From: Spinacia oleracea
Lineage: Eukaryota > Streptophyta > Magnoliopsida > Caryophyllales > Amaranthaceae
Assembly (NCBI RefSeq): GCF_020520425.1
Contig: NC_079488.1
Location: forward strand, 87,773,285-87,837,284
Length of the DNA stretch: 64,000 nt
Reading direction: 5' to 3'
Below are positions 22,786-34,141 of the stretch, piece by piece. The translations under genes and the position numbers were made by a program. Under the pieces are notes generated by a model. It worked only from the letters and a program-made list of their open reading frames with translations, ran no database searches and was not told where the DNA came from. Position 1 is the stretch's first letter, and each line of letters begins with the position of its first letter.

Positions 22786-23027
22786 TTATTAGGGCTATTT
22801 TATCGTAATCTATTTTAGTGTTCAATACTTTATCTCTCATTTGCTTGCCAACAAAAAATAGTTATAAAAGTTGATATATTGAAAAAATGTACATTTAGAC
22901 AAGACCAATAATATTTTATAATATTTGTTTTTATTTAGTACTCCGTAGTAGAAAGTTATGGTCAAAGTAAGATATTAAATAGTGTCAAAAGTCAAAGTGG
23001 TGGAATTATTTAGAAATAGAGGTAATA

Positions 23028-23341
23028 CTACCTCCTTTACATAATATATGTTCTGTAAGTTGGTTACCATTAGCACAAATATTAAGACAAAAAATAAAGA
23101 TTGTGTAAAAAAAATGGGTGAGTGTAATAAAATATGGACAACGTAAGAGATGAAGTGTAATAATGTAGGTGAACGTAAGAGAAAAATAAATATAATAAGA
23201 GAAATTGAGTGAAAAATGATAAATGTTGTGGAATAAAAGGGGTAAGATAATAAAGTTTCATGTCCGAAAAAAGAATAAAAGAACATCATCATAAAACAGA
23301 TTAAAATAGAAAGTTTAAAGATTATTTTGAAACAAAGGTAC
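23028..23341. mobile_element. Stowaway-like MITE
   Basis: It starts CTACCTCCTTTACATAAT and ends with the inverted counterpart attattttgaaacaaaggtac. TA lies at both flanks (23026-23027, 23342-23343). A second MITE end (tagaaatagaggtaata, 23011-23027) abuts it on the left, so it probably landed in or beside an older MITE. Confidence 0.65.
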
Positions 23342-23369
23342 TACGTACGTAGTACATAATAACCCAAGA

Positions 23370-23525
23370 CATTTGAAAATTATTAGGTGCACCCGAATGT
23401 ACCGTGCACCCAAGGATATTTAACTATTTATATGTTCATTGGTTGGCCCTTTTATATTTTCTTTCCCTTGCAAATAGAAAATGTGAGAGGGACACGATAC
23501 ACCCGTGTACATATAATATGTTCTA
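23370..23525. repeat. Member B of the diverged repeat pair (ggtgcac family)
   Basis: The partner of 22636-22785: gaaaattattaggtgcac, caaggatattt, aaaatgtgagaggg and a TGTACATATAATATG-type end are conserved in order. Confidence 0.45.
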
Positions 23526-24447
23526 CGATATAACGAGTATAACGAGCTTTTAGGGCCTGTGATGGGTTATAGTCAAAGTCGTGCAAGACAAAACTAAGTC
23601 CACTTAAACATTCTAACAAAGATGAAAAAGTAGTCTATAATTAATTTATATAATCATATATATACGTAGTAGGAAGGTAATTAATTTAGAATATAATATT
23701 AGATAAAATACTAGTCCGTAAAAGTTTCTTTTTGATGATGTTCACTGTGATCATGCATGAGGAAATCTTATGTAGTAATTTTTTTTGTATTAATTAGGTA
23801 ATTAAGAATAAAAGATTTTACTAAATCAACATATATCACATTTAGCCTTTCTAGCTAGTTATACATGTGTAAATTTGAGTTAGTCTTAAATATTTTGCAG
23901 TTGATGGGACTCTACATTTTGACCTTCAAATCATAAGGTGGATTATCCATCAATTCCACCAACTTATGTTGGGATATACGTCGTACTATATGCATAGAAC
24001 CTTCTCCTTAATTCTTATACTAACCACAACTTAATCCCTTATTATTTTCCGCAATCTGATACGTCAAGTAATAAATAAGTAGTCAAGTCAACCGTATTAG
24101 GTGCAATTTTTGCGGAAGATCGAGCTAACTTTAGTAGCTTCATTACTACATCTAGTTCTACAATTAGGGCTAAAAATCACGATCATGCATGAGGTTTACG
24201 AGTTGACAAACTTATTCAGCCCACTAAGTATGACCTTAATTGTTCCACTCACAACGTCTTTACATTTTGAGAAAGTTATGAAACAAGCTAGTCTTCGATC
24301 ATCTTGAAAAGTATGGCGCTACTTTTCACCCTTTATGGACTCATACTTGATCAAAATTTTCAAGTCCACATCACGAGGATACATACTACGGATTACGACG
24401 TACGAGTTTGTTACGAATTAATTTTATTGTAATGGGGAGTAGTAAAA
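23526..24447. other. AT-rich non-coding stretch
   Basis: No ORF with recognisable content; the 68-codon frame at 24101 has no family features. Nothing else supported. Confidence 0.4.
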
Positions 24448-24454
24448 AGGTTTG

Positions 24455-24600
24455 TTGAATTGACATCTTAGTTTAATGGTTAAGACTAAAATGTTTATGT
24501 ACAATAGGTAGTAGGTTCGAATTCTAACTCGTTTCCCTATTAATAGTTTGTGTTGCTATTGTTGTTCATTCACAAAATGACACAAAAGGAGAAAAAAATT
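24455..24600 (+). mobile_element. Possible tRNA-derived SINE
   Basis: An RNA polymerase III A-box-like sequence (TTAGTTTAATGG, 24469-24480) and a B-box-like GGTTCGAATTC (24513-24523) are spaced as in tRNA-derived promoters. T-rich and A-rich sequence follows (…aaaaggagaaaaaaatt, near 24600). No acceptor stem forms, so it is not a tRNA gene. The ends and TSD were not resolved. Confidence 0.4.
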
Positions 24601-24849
24601 ATCACAAATTATTATTTACGAGTGGTGTAGAATAAATATTGTACATCTGAGTAAAGTTATATAACTCAAATTGCTTAAAAGTTACCCTTAATTATCTATG
24701 TAAAAGTTCAATTTTTGGTGATAAAATTTTTCATTTTATTAAATATTATTTCTTCAAAATCTAATAATGTATAAAATTAATCATTTAACCCTTTAAAATT
24801 ATCTATCAATTTTGGGCAGCTGCAGTTCATATATAGCGTGATTGTTGCT

Positions 24850-26037
24850 TCGAATTATTATTAGAGGGTGGGACTTTAGTTTTCTTTTAGGCGAGTAAGA
24901 GTAGAGAAGCGGCGATTAGCACGTAGATTAGGGGTAGCATTAGGATAGTTTATAGCTTAGATTTCCACAAATCAAACACTAAATTTCAGCATCATTACTT
25001 CAAATTCGTAGTTCTTTCCTTCAATTTCAGATTGTTCTTCAAGTTCTCAACATTTTTTGTTTTCAATTTCATGCTTCAATGGTATAATTCTTTGCTCTCT
25101 TATTTAAATTTTTCTTAGATTCACTAATTGCTTCATAAATTTGCTTATACTTTGATTTCATTGTTTGATTTTGGATTAATTTCATAGATTGAATTTTATT
25201 GGATTTTTGGTTTGTTTTTCTTATTTGAATTTCTGATTTTTAATGTTTGAATTAGTTTAATTGTTTCACTAGATTCATGATTAGGATTTGTACGTTCTAG
25301 TTTAATCCTAGTTCTAATCATGCTTATAGTGCTGTCAGAATCTATAGATTAGGGTTGAAGCTTTGGATGCAGAATTGGGATTTTGGAGATTATTTTTTGA
25401 TTGTTAGTATGATTGAATTGATTAAATGATCTTTGACTCCATGTCTAGTTAGTTTAGGATTAGCTAACCTAAATTGCTAGAATGTTGAAGTGTTTAGCTT
25501 CGAATTGGCGCGAAAGCGTGATTCGTGGCTTGCATTACTTTGGCTTGTTTGTTATTGTGTTCCTCTTCAAGTCTCGATTGAGCGAAAACTAGATTAGGAT
25601 TAGTTGAGAAGTGCTTGAAATCAAAAGGTATTCGAAGCCATATGTTGGTCATTGCATTCATTCATTTAGTCATTGCATGTCATGAGCATTTAAGATCTCC
25701 GAAACTCCCAATTCGAACTCCTATGCTAATTCACGAAATCTCTAGAGTTTATTTTACTTGTGCATATTTACTATATTTTGATTTCAATAGCTTTATACGT
25801 ACAAACATACATACATTTTCAGTTTGAGCTAGCTTGTGAATACAATTAGCTTGAAAAGTCAAAAGTATCCATTTTACCTCTCTTGGGACGATCCCTACGC
25901 TTGCCGCTATAGTCAATATAGTTGGTTCGTTTAGGAGCTTATAAATTTTGTTTGATTAAGTGGTGTTCGTCAACGACGCGAAAATCGCTTCTCAATACTC
26001 CTCGAACATGTCATTTGTTTTCGTATGAGGCTAGTGC
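24850..26037 (+). repeat. LTR-like fragment of an Athila/TR-GAG type element
   Basis: The stretch has no ORF but ends with a pattern seen near the 3' ends of the LTRs of the two TR-GAG elements in this window: a pyrimidine-rich phrase, then gggacgatccctacgcttgcc (25887-25907), then a gtttgattaagtgg tail. The neighbouring TR-GAG element inserted about 60 bp beyond that end. Partner LTR and TSD were not found, so this could be a solo or truncated LTR. Confidence 0.35.
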
Positions 26038-26042
26038 ACAAC

Positions 26043-27554
26043 TGATATGTTCATATTTTATATTGTTTTTACCCCCGTCCCTCAGTACTTTTTGATCTCA
26101 AATGAGCTCTTCGGAGCGAATTTTAGTACTAATGTGCTCCTTGTAGTGTGTTTGTAGTTTCAGGTTCATCATTGTAGGAATTAACATATTTTTGTTCATT
26201 TCCTACTCATTTGAATTAATACAAGAGATTATGTACGTTAGAGAGCACACACATTGAGTTGGAAGAGTTTTCGAGCAAAGCGGATAGTGATAGAAGTAGA
26301 AAACCGACACTCGTCTACTCTTTTGATCATAACTTACGTTCTACAACTTCAAATGAAGTGATTCTAATTGGGTTGGATTCTAGACTTCAATAGCTTTCCA
26401 ACGAGTGGTCACTCGCCTAATTCCAACGAATAACGAAGGAGATATGGCGTTTTAAAGATAGAGGATTGTGCAGTTTGTACGCGCGCCCGGCGGGCGAATT
26501 GCTGCCCGACGGGCGAACGTCTGCCCGACGGGCGGGAGCTGCCCGACCGGGCGCGTGCCGATGATTTCCAGAATGTCTCCCTCCGCCCGGCGGGCAGACC
26601 TTCGCCCGACGGGGGGTTACGAGCTGGTCGCCCGACGGGCGGAAGGCTGCCCGACCGGGCGACGACAACCTAGGGCCCTTTTTTTTCCGCGGTTTTCTTC
26701 CGGTTTTTCCTTATGTTTGTGGGCAAACTATAAATATAGCCCTTAGTTATTTTAGTTGGGTACCTTATTATCTTATTTTCTAGTATTAAGCACTTAGATT
26801 ATTTTCCTAAGCTTAGTTTTTCTCTCAAATTTGGTTCAAAACACTTAGTTTCAAATTCAATAAAAATTCAAGCTTTCAATTTCCTTTGCCATTCAATTAG
26901 GTATTGCTCCTTAATTTCATTCATTGTGTTGCCTTAATAATGCTTTCGATTATGTTAATTGCTTTGGATGTTTAATATGCTTGAGTAAATCTATTTTCTA
27001 GGGTTTGGGGATCCATGAATAATAATGAAGGGACATTGAATAATTGAGATTGTTGGCATTGTAATTAATTCCTATTGATTGGTTATTATTACTATACAAT
27101 TAGATTTGCGCAGGTTTAATTGTGGTAGTTTGGCAATATCAAGTTAAGATTCGAGAGATGCAATTTGATGTTTAGGCTTGTGTCAATAGGTGGAATTAGG
27201 ATTAATACGTAGCGATAGCCCGTTAATTTTAAGTCTATGATTAGTATCGATTCGAGAGAGCATGCTAGTCTAATTAATTGCTTTGTTGATTATTGTGATT
27301 GTTTATCGTCCTGGATTGTTATTTGTTGGTGAACCTATGCCCTAGATCCTTTAATTCCTGAATTCTTAATTGTTTAATTATCGTTCGTAGTCTTAGCATA
27401 CAAACCAACCAATTCTTGTTTCCCAATAGTCTAGTTTAGTTGATTAATAGTAGAAAGAACACTGTTTCCCTGTGGATTCGATCCTGACTTCCCTTGCTAC
27501 CTAGCTAGTGGACTTAGGTTATTTTTGATTAGGTGATACGACTTAAGCCTGTCA
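26043..27554 (+). repeat. 5' LTR of TR-GAG element A
   Basis: It contains a TATA box (tataaata, 26729-26736) and, upstream of it, a GC-rich patch (26480-26670) with about eight palindromic cccg-acgggc type motifs in otherwise AT-rich DNA. Near the 3' end is ccctgtggattcgatcctga (27467-27486), a motif shared with element B. Confidence 0.92.
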
Positions 27555-27559
27555 AATTT

Positions 27560-27576
27560 AGGCGCCGTTGCCGGGA
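27560..27576 (+). promoter_or_regulatory. Primer-binding site of TR-GAG element A (tRNA-Asp type)
   Basis: It reads aGGCGCCGTTGCCGGGa, six bases from the LTR end. Apart from both end bases it is complementary to the 3' end of plant tRNA-Asp (…CCCCGGCAACGGCGCCA). This primer is typical of Athila/Tat relatives. Confidence 0.85.
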
Positions 27577-27732
27577 AAACAGTTTAATTTTCTGCTATTA
27601 ATTTTATGATCTAGATTATTTTCTTGAGTCTCATATAACTTCCAGTTATTTGAGACCATGTATATATTTTATTTTCTTTAGTTTATTTTTTTTGAACTTT
27701 TTTATTTTTTTATTTCCCCCCCCCCTGAAAAA

Positions 27733-29163
27733 ATGGATTATTATTCTTTCCCTCAATTCGTAAATGAGCCTTTTTGGGTGTATTTTGATATGCTTAATGA
27801 TTTTATTGGTTACCACAATCTTAATCTTTGGGATTCTTGTGGTTTTGCTTATGGTGGTTTAAATGAGTATACAAGGAATGTGATAGAAAGTAGATTTAAT
27901 GGTGATTTTCGAGCCTTGTCTTTGGGTGATATGTGGGATTACTATATGTGGTTTGCAAGGGATTTGTATGAGCGTGAAATGGCCACTCATGTTACATGTG
28001 CTAATCCAAATTATGAGCATAATCTACATGGTTCTACCCCGTCTCCCTTGAATGCTTGTTATAATGAGGTGCATTCTAATGTTTATGATAATCATGTCTA
28101 TTCTAATGACTTATCTAACCCTTGCATGGATATCAATGTTTTGCCTCATGATTCCACTGTTGCTTCTCCCGTGTATTATTGTGAACCCTTGCCCAATCTT
28201 GTTCAACCCAAATCAGAAAGCAGAGATAGCTTCTTAGAGGAATTAAGAAGATTAAACTCTGAGATTGTGATTCAGTGTACTAGATCTCAAGAGGCTACGA
28301 ATGAGATTATTAAAGCTAGTAAGGCAACTCTTGAGAGATTTAGAAAAGTTCAAGAAATTATTGAAAATAATGATTCGAGTTGTGTTGGGGATGGGGGTCA
28401 ACTGAGTGAACCCATAGGCAACCATGAGTGGGAGGAACTTATAACAGAGGTTAAGGATGAGTTGGAGGATGATGATGTGACTGTTGGATCAATGGATGAA
28501 GAATTTGTTGAAACTGAAAAGTCATATGTTATAGAGCAAGTCCATGAGGAAGTTGAAGTTGATAAAACCTTTGTTGTTGTGCCAACCCCTACCCCTCATA
28601 TTCCAAGTCCAGGAAGGGTTAATCTTAGCCCCGTTTACACCGTCTCACTCCCCTTCTCTTTCCCCATAAAACCTTTGCTTGAGGATCTTCCTCCTCCCCA
28701 CGAAAATCAAAAGCCCAATGACCCAATAGAGTATGTTCCTCTTTGTGAATCTTTTGCAGGTACTTATAGTACTTACAAAGAAGAGGTGGATGCTTTGCAG
28801 AGAGCTCTATATGGTGAAGAGCTTGTCCACCATGAATTCCAAAACACAGAGAGAGTTATTTCATTGATCATTGAGGTTGAAGAATCAATAGTCCGCGAAA
28901 ACAACTTCCATAAGGAGAGTATGCCTACTTTCTCTTTTCCTTCCTTTTCTTATTCTTCTTTTTTTATTGTTTTTTCTTTTTGTTCTTCTTCCTTTAGGCA
29001 TCCTACTCCTTACTGGCATAAAGCTCATTCGGACTTTATGAAAATGTTGCTGTTGATTATCGTGCATGTCTTATTGCACGAAAGATGTGCAAGTGCGCAT
29101 GACAAGCTTCTGCGCTCGTTGGTTGGTTATTTACTAATCAATCACTTTGAGGGAGGCACATAA
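27733..29163 (+). CDS. Gag-like protein of TR-GAG element A
   Basis: An uninterrupted 476-codon ORF; ATG 27733-27735 is the first in frame after a poly-C run. The N-terminal 90 residues (FPQFVNEPFWVYFDMLND, YGGLNEYTRNVIESRF, WDYYMWFARDLYERE) align with the ORF of element B and resemble the gag core of Athila/Tat elements. The centre is acidic. A Phe/Ser-rich patch lies near residues 395-420. No zinc knuckle or enzyme motif is visible. The likely role is capsid or RNA packaging, inferred from family and position. It is the only coding region of the element. Confidence 0.75.
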   Translation: MDYYSFPQFVNEPFWVYFDMLNDFIGYHNLNLWDSCGFAYGGLNEYTRNVIESRFNGDFRALSLGDMWDYYMWFARDLYEREMATHVTCANPNYEHNLHGSTPSPLNACYNEVHSNVYDNHVYSNDLSNPCMDINVLPHDSTVASPVYYCEPLPNLVQPKSESRDSFLEELRRLNSEIVIQCTRSQEATNEIIKASKATLERFRKVQEIIENNDSSCVGDGGQLSEPIGNHEWEELITEVKDELEDDDVTVGSMDEEFVETEKSYVIEQVHEEVEVDKTFVVVPTPTPHIPSPGRVNLSPVYTVSLPFSFPIKPLLEDLPPPHENQKPNDPIEYVPLCESFAGTYSTYKEEVDALQRALYGEELVHHEFQNTERVISLIIEVEESIVRENNFHKESMPTFSFPSFSYSSFFIVFSFCSSSFRHPTPYWHKAHSDFMKMLLLIIVHVLLHERCASAHDKLLRSLVGYLLINHFEGGT

Positions 29164-30700
29164 GAGTTGGAGCCGGAGGGGTTCAATGAAGATTGCGACC
29201 CTCGATCTCCACTCCTTCAAGCACTAAGGACATTGCTGAGTTTGGCTTGGGGGAGGTATGTGTTATTGCTTTCTAGAGTAGTTTATCGCTTTTGAAAAAA
29301 AAAACAAAAATACGTTCCGATGAATACAAAATCATGTTTCCCTGTGCCCCTTGACCGAAAGTTATTTTGGTTCTTGGTATTTGATAATGAGCAATGTAGA
29401 TGTGTTAGCCATGATTTGATATCCAATTGCTTTGATGCCTTAATTTGAGTCAACTCTGACCAACTATTTGTGGACTTGGTGCTTGGCTAGTTGACTTAGT
29501 TAGGAATGTGTGATAGCTTCCTGGTGTGTCGTTGATTTCGAGTATTGGTTTGCAACTGTTAGTAGTGTTTTATGACTCATATACATGCACATTGTGGAGG
29601 ACGAAGGCATTTTTCTATTTAGGTAGCCTTCAGATGAAATTAGATACATTTGTTCCCTCCTTTTCTACCCATGTTGTTGCTTGTGCCCTTTATTCGGTGA
29701 CTAGCCACATTACAAGCCCGTGAAAACTCCATTGGTTACTAGTCCCAAGCCTAGCTTGGGGGAGCTAATAGTAGTGAGGTGAGGGAGTTGTAGTGTGCTA
29801 CATTTTGAGCACAAAGTGAGTGTTGAAAAATGAGTTCTTCTTGCCATGTGTATTGTTTGAAAAAAAAAAAAATGAAGAAGTGAAAGAGGTGAGAAGAATA
29901 GAAAATGTCAAGGTTTCCAAAAGAAAAAAAGAAAAAATAAAGAGATTGGAAAATAAAGAAAAGAAAAAAATCTATTACTCTCAGAAAAAGTTCAAAGTGT
30001 TGTTTCAATCAAGTTTTGCAAATTCATATCCTCATGAGCGATTGATTATAATTGTGAAAAAGGCAAGAAAGTATGGTGTTGGTGTTGGTGTTTGTTGTTT
30101 CATCATGTGTTGAGTGGGAGAGTTGTGGTCATTATATTGGTTGATCATGGTTGTATTTAGGATTTATGCTCCCCAAAGCCAAGGCTTTAAGCTCACATTT
30201 TATCCAAATTTACCGCACCCTTACCTAAGCCTAACATTACAAGCTTTGAAGACCTTCCGACCTTTGTGCATAGAGTCGTACTTATCTGAAAATAGTTGTT
30301 TATCAATGCAAGTTATGACATGACACATTCCGAGTCGACTATTAGGTTGGATGTATGTTTTTCTAGACACACGAGTGTTGTGAGTTTGGGAGGGCATTGT
30401 TCACTTATATGTTGGGAGGAGAGCGAACAGGTACATCTTTTATCCGCCACATAAATGAGTGACGAGTGTGTGAGCACTAGTCTTGAGTTCCATTGTGCAT
30501 TTGTGGTTCGTTTTGCGTGACGATTGTTAAGGTGGATTAGCGGTTGTATGGATTTGATTGGTTGACATTGATGCATGCTTGTTGGATTTTACCTTGAATC
30601 GTATCCATTGTTTTAAGATGTGTTTGGGGTGAAGTTGATTTATGTATTCATCGATGATTTCTTTGGTTAGGGACAAGCAAAGATCTAGCTTGGGGGAGTT
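29164..30700 (+). other. 3' internal region of element A with repeated polypurine-like motifs
   Basis: Non-coding. The polypurine tract AGCTTGGGGGAGTT (30687-30700) abuts the 3' LTR. The same core occurs at 29752-29765 (tagcttgggggagc) and 29244-29255 (ggcttgggggag), the latter 80 bp after the gag stop. An A-rich tract with aagaaaaaa phrases lies at 29860-29990. Confidence 0.7.
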
Positions 30701-32213
30701 TGATATGTTCATATTTTATATTGTTTTTACCCCCGTCCCTCAGTACTTTTTGATCTCAAATGAGCTCTTCGGAGCGATTTTTAGTACTAATGTGCTCCTT
30801 TTAGTGTGTTTGTAGTTTCAGGTTCATCATTGTAGGAATTAACATATTTTTGTTCATTTCCTACTCATTTGAATCAATACAAGAGATTATGTACGTTCGA
30901 GAGCACACACATTGAGTTGGAAGAGTTTTCGAGCAAAGCGGATAGTGATAGAAGTAGAAAACTGATACTCGTCTACTCTTTTGATCATAACTTACGTTAT
31001 ACAACTTCAAATGAAGTGATTCTAATTGGGTTGGATTCTAGACTTCAATAGCTTTCCAACGAGTGGTCACTCGCCTAATTCCGACGAATAACGATGGAGA
31101 TATGGCGTTTTAAAGATAGAGGATTGTGTAGTTTGTACGCGCGCCCGGCGGGCGAATGGCTGCCCGACGGTGCGAACGTCTGCCCGACGGGCGGGAGCTG
31201 CCCGACCGGGCGCGTGCCGATGATTTCCAGAATGTCTCCCTTCGCCCGGCGGGCAGACCTTCGCCGACGGGCGGGTTACGAGCTGGTCGCCCGACGGGCG
31301 GAAGGCTGCCCGGCCGGGCGACGACAACCTAGGGCCCTTTTTTTTCCGCGGTTTTCTTCCGGTTTTTCCTTATGTTTATGGGCAAACTATAAATATAGCC
31401 CTTAGTTATTTTAGTTGGGTACCTTATTATCTTATTTTCTAGTATTAAGCACTTAGATTATTTTCCTAAGCTTAGTTTTTCTCTCAAATTTAGTTCAAAA
31501 CACTTAGTTTCAAATTCAATAAAAATTCAAGCTTTCAATTTCCTTTGCCATTCAATTAGGTATTGCTCCTTAATTTCATTCATTGTGTTGCCTTAATAAT
31601 GCTTTCGATTATGTTAATTGGTTTGGATTGTTAATATGCTTGAGTAAATCTATTTTCTAGGGTTTGGGGATCCATGAATAATATGAAGGGACATTGAATA
31701 ATGGAGATTGTTGGCATTGTAATTAATTCCTATTGATTGGTTATTATTACTATACAATTAGATTTGCGCAGGTTTAATTGTGGTAGTTTGGCAATATCAA
31801 GTTAAGATTCGAGAGATGCAATTTGATGTTTAGGCTTGTGTCAATAGGTGGAATTAGGATTAATACGTAGCGATAGCCCGTTAATTCTAAGTCTATGATT
31901 AGTATCGATTCGAGAGAGCATGCTAGTCTAATTAATTGCTTTGTTGATTATTGTGATTGTTTATCGTCCTGGATTGTTATTTGTTGGTGAACCTATGCCC
32001 TAGATCCTTTAATTCCTGAATTCTTAATTGTTTAATTATCGTTCGTAGTCTTAGCATACAAACCAACCAATTCTTGTTTCCCAATAGTCTAGTTTAGTTG
32101 ATTGATAGTAGAAAGAACACTGTTTCCCTGTGGATTCGATCCTGACTTCCCTTGCTACCTAGCTAGTGGACCTTATGTTATTTTTGATTAGGTAATACGA
32201 CTTTAGCCTGTCA
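30701..32213 (+). repeat. 3' LTR of TR-GAG element A
   Basis: The partner of 26043-27554, with the same TATA box (31388-31395) and GC-rich palindromic patch (31138-31325). Differences are scattered substitutions and a few 1-bp indels. Confidence 0.92.
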
Positions 32214-32218
32214 ACAAC

Positions 32219-33127
32219 CTCTTCTTCTTCGTCGTTGATATCTACCATGATTGATATTCAAGCATATATACACCTACTGTTTTGAGATTTAATTTGCGGA
32301 AGAAAAATTAAACCTTGCTCTTGATACCACCACGATAGTTGGGAAGATCTTACATTGTGAGATATCTCTCGCACATATCGCTTGAATATACAACTGTTTT
32401 GGAGAGACGGTCTAACGAATGTTGTAGCTGCAAGGAGGACTTCCATCTAATTCATCCAAGTCAATTTGAAAAATTGATAACTGTTAGGATCTCAACAAAC
32501 CAAGTTCACGACGATACTCCACCAAAAATATACTAAACCCAAAATACTCAACTAATAGACCATAGGAGAACCTATTACACTCAAACGATGTAATTTTTTT
32601 GAATTTAAAGACAAAAAATTTGACTTGTAATCAAGGACGTTGAAAGCATTCTTGATATTGTTCACCGAGAGAACGGGATAATACTCAGTCGAAGGTGGTG
32701 GGACGTCGTCTTTAGAAGGGTGGTGGGATGTTGTTTTTAGGATCGGTGGTGGGATGCCGTCTTTAGAAGGGTGGCGGGACGTTGTTTTTAAGATCGGTAG
32801 TGGGACGTCGTCTAAACCTATGATACTACGCAATTACCGTAGTATTATTGTCCTATGAGAATAAAAACAAAAAAAAAAGATAGAAACTAATCAGTGAAGC
32901 TGGAAGCAAGTTGGACGGAATAAAATGTGATGTGATGTGATGGGGTGTAACACTGTTCCAAGATCGGGAAAAAGTTAATGGTGGAAGCTAGATTTAAAAC
33001 CTAAGTTATGATAGTGAGTTATTCCTTACAATATTAGTTATAATTATATTAAGAAAACTAATGCGACTATATATAATTGTAATAATTCTATTGTACATAA
33101 AATATCGTAAGAGATTTTATCTCAATC
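32219..33127. other. Non-coding stretch with a minisatellite and a possible copia start
   Basis: At 32313-32328 the minus strand reads TGGTATCAAGAGC, close to a tRNA-Met primer-binding site, so a degraded copia element may begin here; no LTR pair was found. At 32690-32815 about two copies of a 63-bp unit contain ggtgggacgtcgtctttaga and its variants. The remainder is AT-rich without coding content. Confidence 0.4.
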
Positions 33128-33140
33128 AACATAATTTTTA

Positions 33141-34141
33141 TTCAGGAGGGCCAACAACAAATTGGGAAATTCTCCAATCTAATCTGGAAGCTGAAATCCT
33201 ACCAAAATGGAAGGTATTCCTATGGAAATTGCTTCATAAAGCTTTGGCCACCAAAGATAACCTTTCTCATCGAGGCATAGAGGTTAATAATGAATGTGAT
33301 TATTGTGGAATGATAGGAGAATCGACCCAATACATTTTTAGAACATGCAGCCTTGCAAAATTGGTTTGGGAATTAAGTTCCCTCACAATTTGTTCGGACA
33401 AAGATGGATCCATTGCCTTTGAGGAATGGTTCCAACGATATATCCTACTTTTTCATAGCGAGGATGGTAAGGACAATACGAGAATTGACACCTTTGTGGC
33501 GGTCTTATGGAGTTTGTGGATTACTAGAAATGCTAGAGTCCACAAAAATGAGGAGGGACATGCAAGGAAAGTTTTGATTGGTGTATCACAAGAAGTCTGT
33601 AAGTGCAAAAATTTCAAGAACTACCAGCTTGGACCGGGAAATAATGATGCTTCATTGAATATACAACACCTAGTTCAGCCCCCTGGATTCAACCACGTTC
33701 AACTTGGCAAGGAACAATCTTTTTATCCTAACTTTGTTTTGCAGGTCAATGGATCAAAAACACAAAGAAAGCAGGAGCAGGATGGGCCATTTTCAATCCA
33801 ACCACAAAGGCAACAACAGACGGAGGAGGATCTTATGGGTTAGCACTCACACCCTTACAACAGGAAGCGCAAGCATGCCTTAATGATATCTTATGGTGCA
33901 AGAACCAAGAAATTGATGAGGTTTTAGTCTTAACGGATTCAACAACCTTACTATCTAACTTGGAGGCTACATCTACGGAGCCAAACATCACCATATTATG
34001 GACATTACCACAAATCAAGGAGGTTGCTTCTACCTTTAAGGCATGTGTCATCATTAAAGCTGATCGACAACAAGTCCAGAGGGCGCACAACATTGCTAAC
34101 AATTGTCGAAAAACCGGGTTCTCATTTTCGTGTAACATAGT
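33141..34141 (+). mobile_element. 5'-truncated LINE, main part (interrupted by the SIRE copia element)
   Basis: The LINE is split: 33141-34141 here plus its 3' end at 50785-50820, ending in a poly(A) run. The 13-bp TSD AACATAATTTTTA is at 33128-33140 and 50821-50833, outside everything nested in between. The coding part has the zf-RVT domain (WKVFLWKLLHKALATKDNLS, CDYCGMIGESTQYIFRTCSLAKLVWEL; 33209-33380). A frame change near 33780 leads to RNase H (AGAGWAIF, QEAQACLNDILW, VLVLTDSTTLLSNLE, VQRAHNIANNC). The copia element landed a few codons before the LINE stop, which appears just after 50785. Confidence 0.85.

Larger units (their letters stand above)
26043..32213 (+). mobile_element. Complete TR-GAG-type non-autonomous LTR retrotransposon (element A)
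   Basis: LTRs of 1512 and 1513 bp (26043-27554 and 30701-32213) start TGATATGTTC and end GCCTGTCA. The perfect 5-bp TSD is ACAAC (26038-26042 and 32214-32218). The 3.1-kb interior has a tRNA-Asp-type primer site, a single gag-like ORF and a polypurine tract, with no protease, RT, RNase H or integrase. This fits the published TR-GAG class, mobilised by proteins of autonomous relatives, probably Athila/Tat-type gypsy elements. LTR divergence looks like about 2% by eye. Confidence 0.92.

Noticed and set aside
24455-24530. tRNA gene
   Set aside because: A- and B-box-like motifs are present but no acceptor or anticodon stem can be paired.
27560-27576. tRNA-Asp gene fragment
   Set aside because: The match to tRNA-Asp is the reverse complement of its 3' end only, next to an LTR: a primer-binding site.
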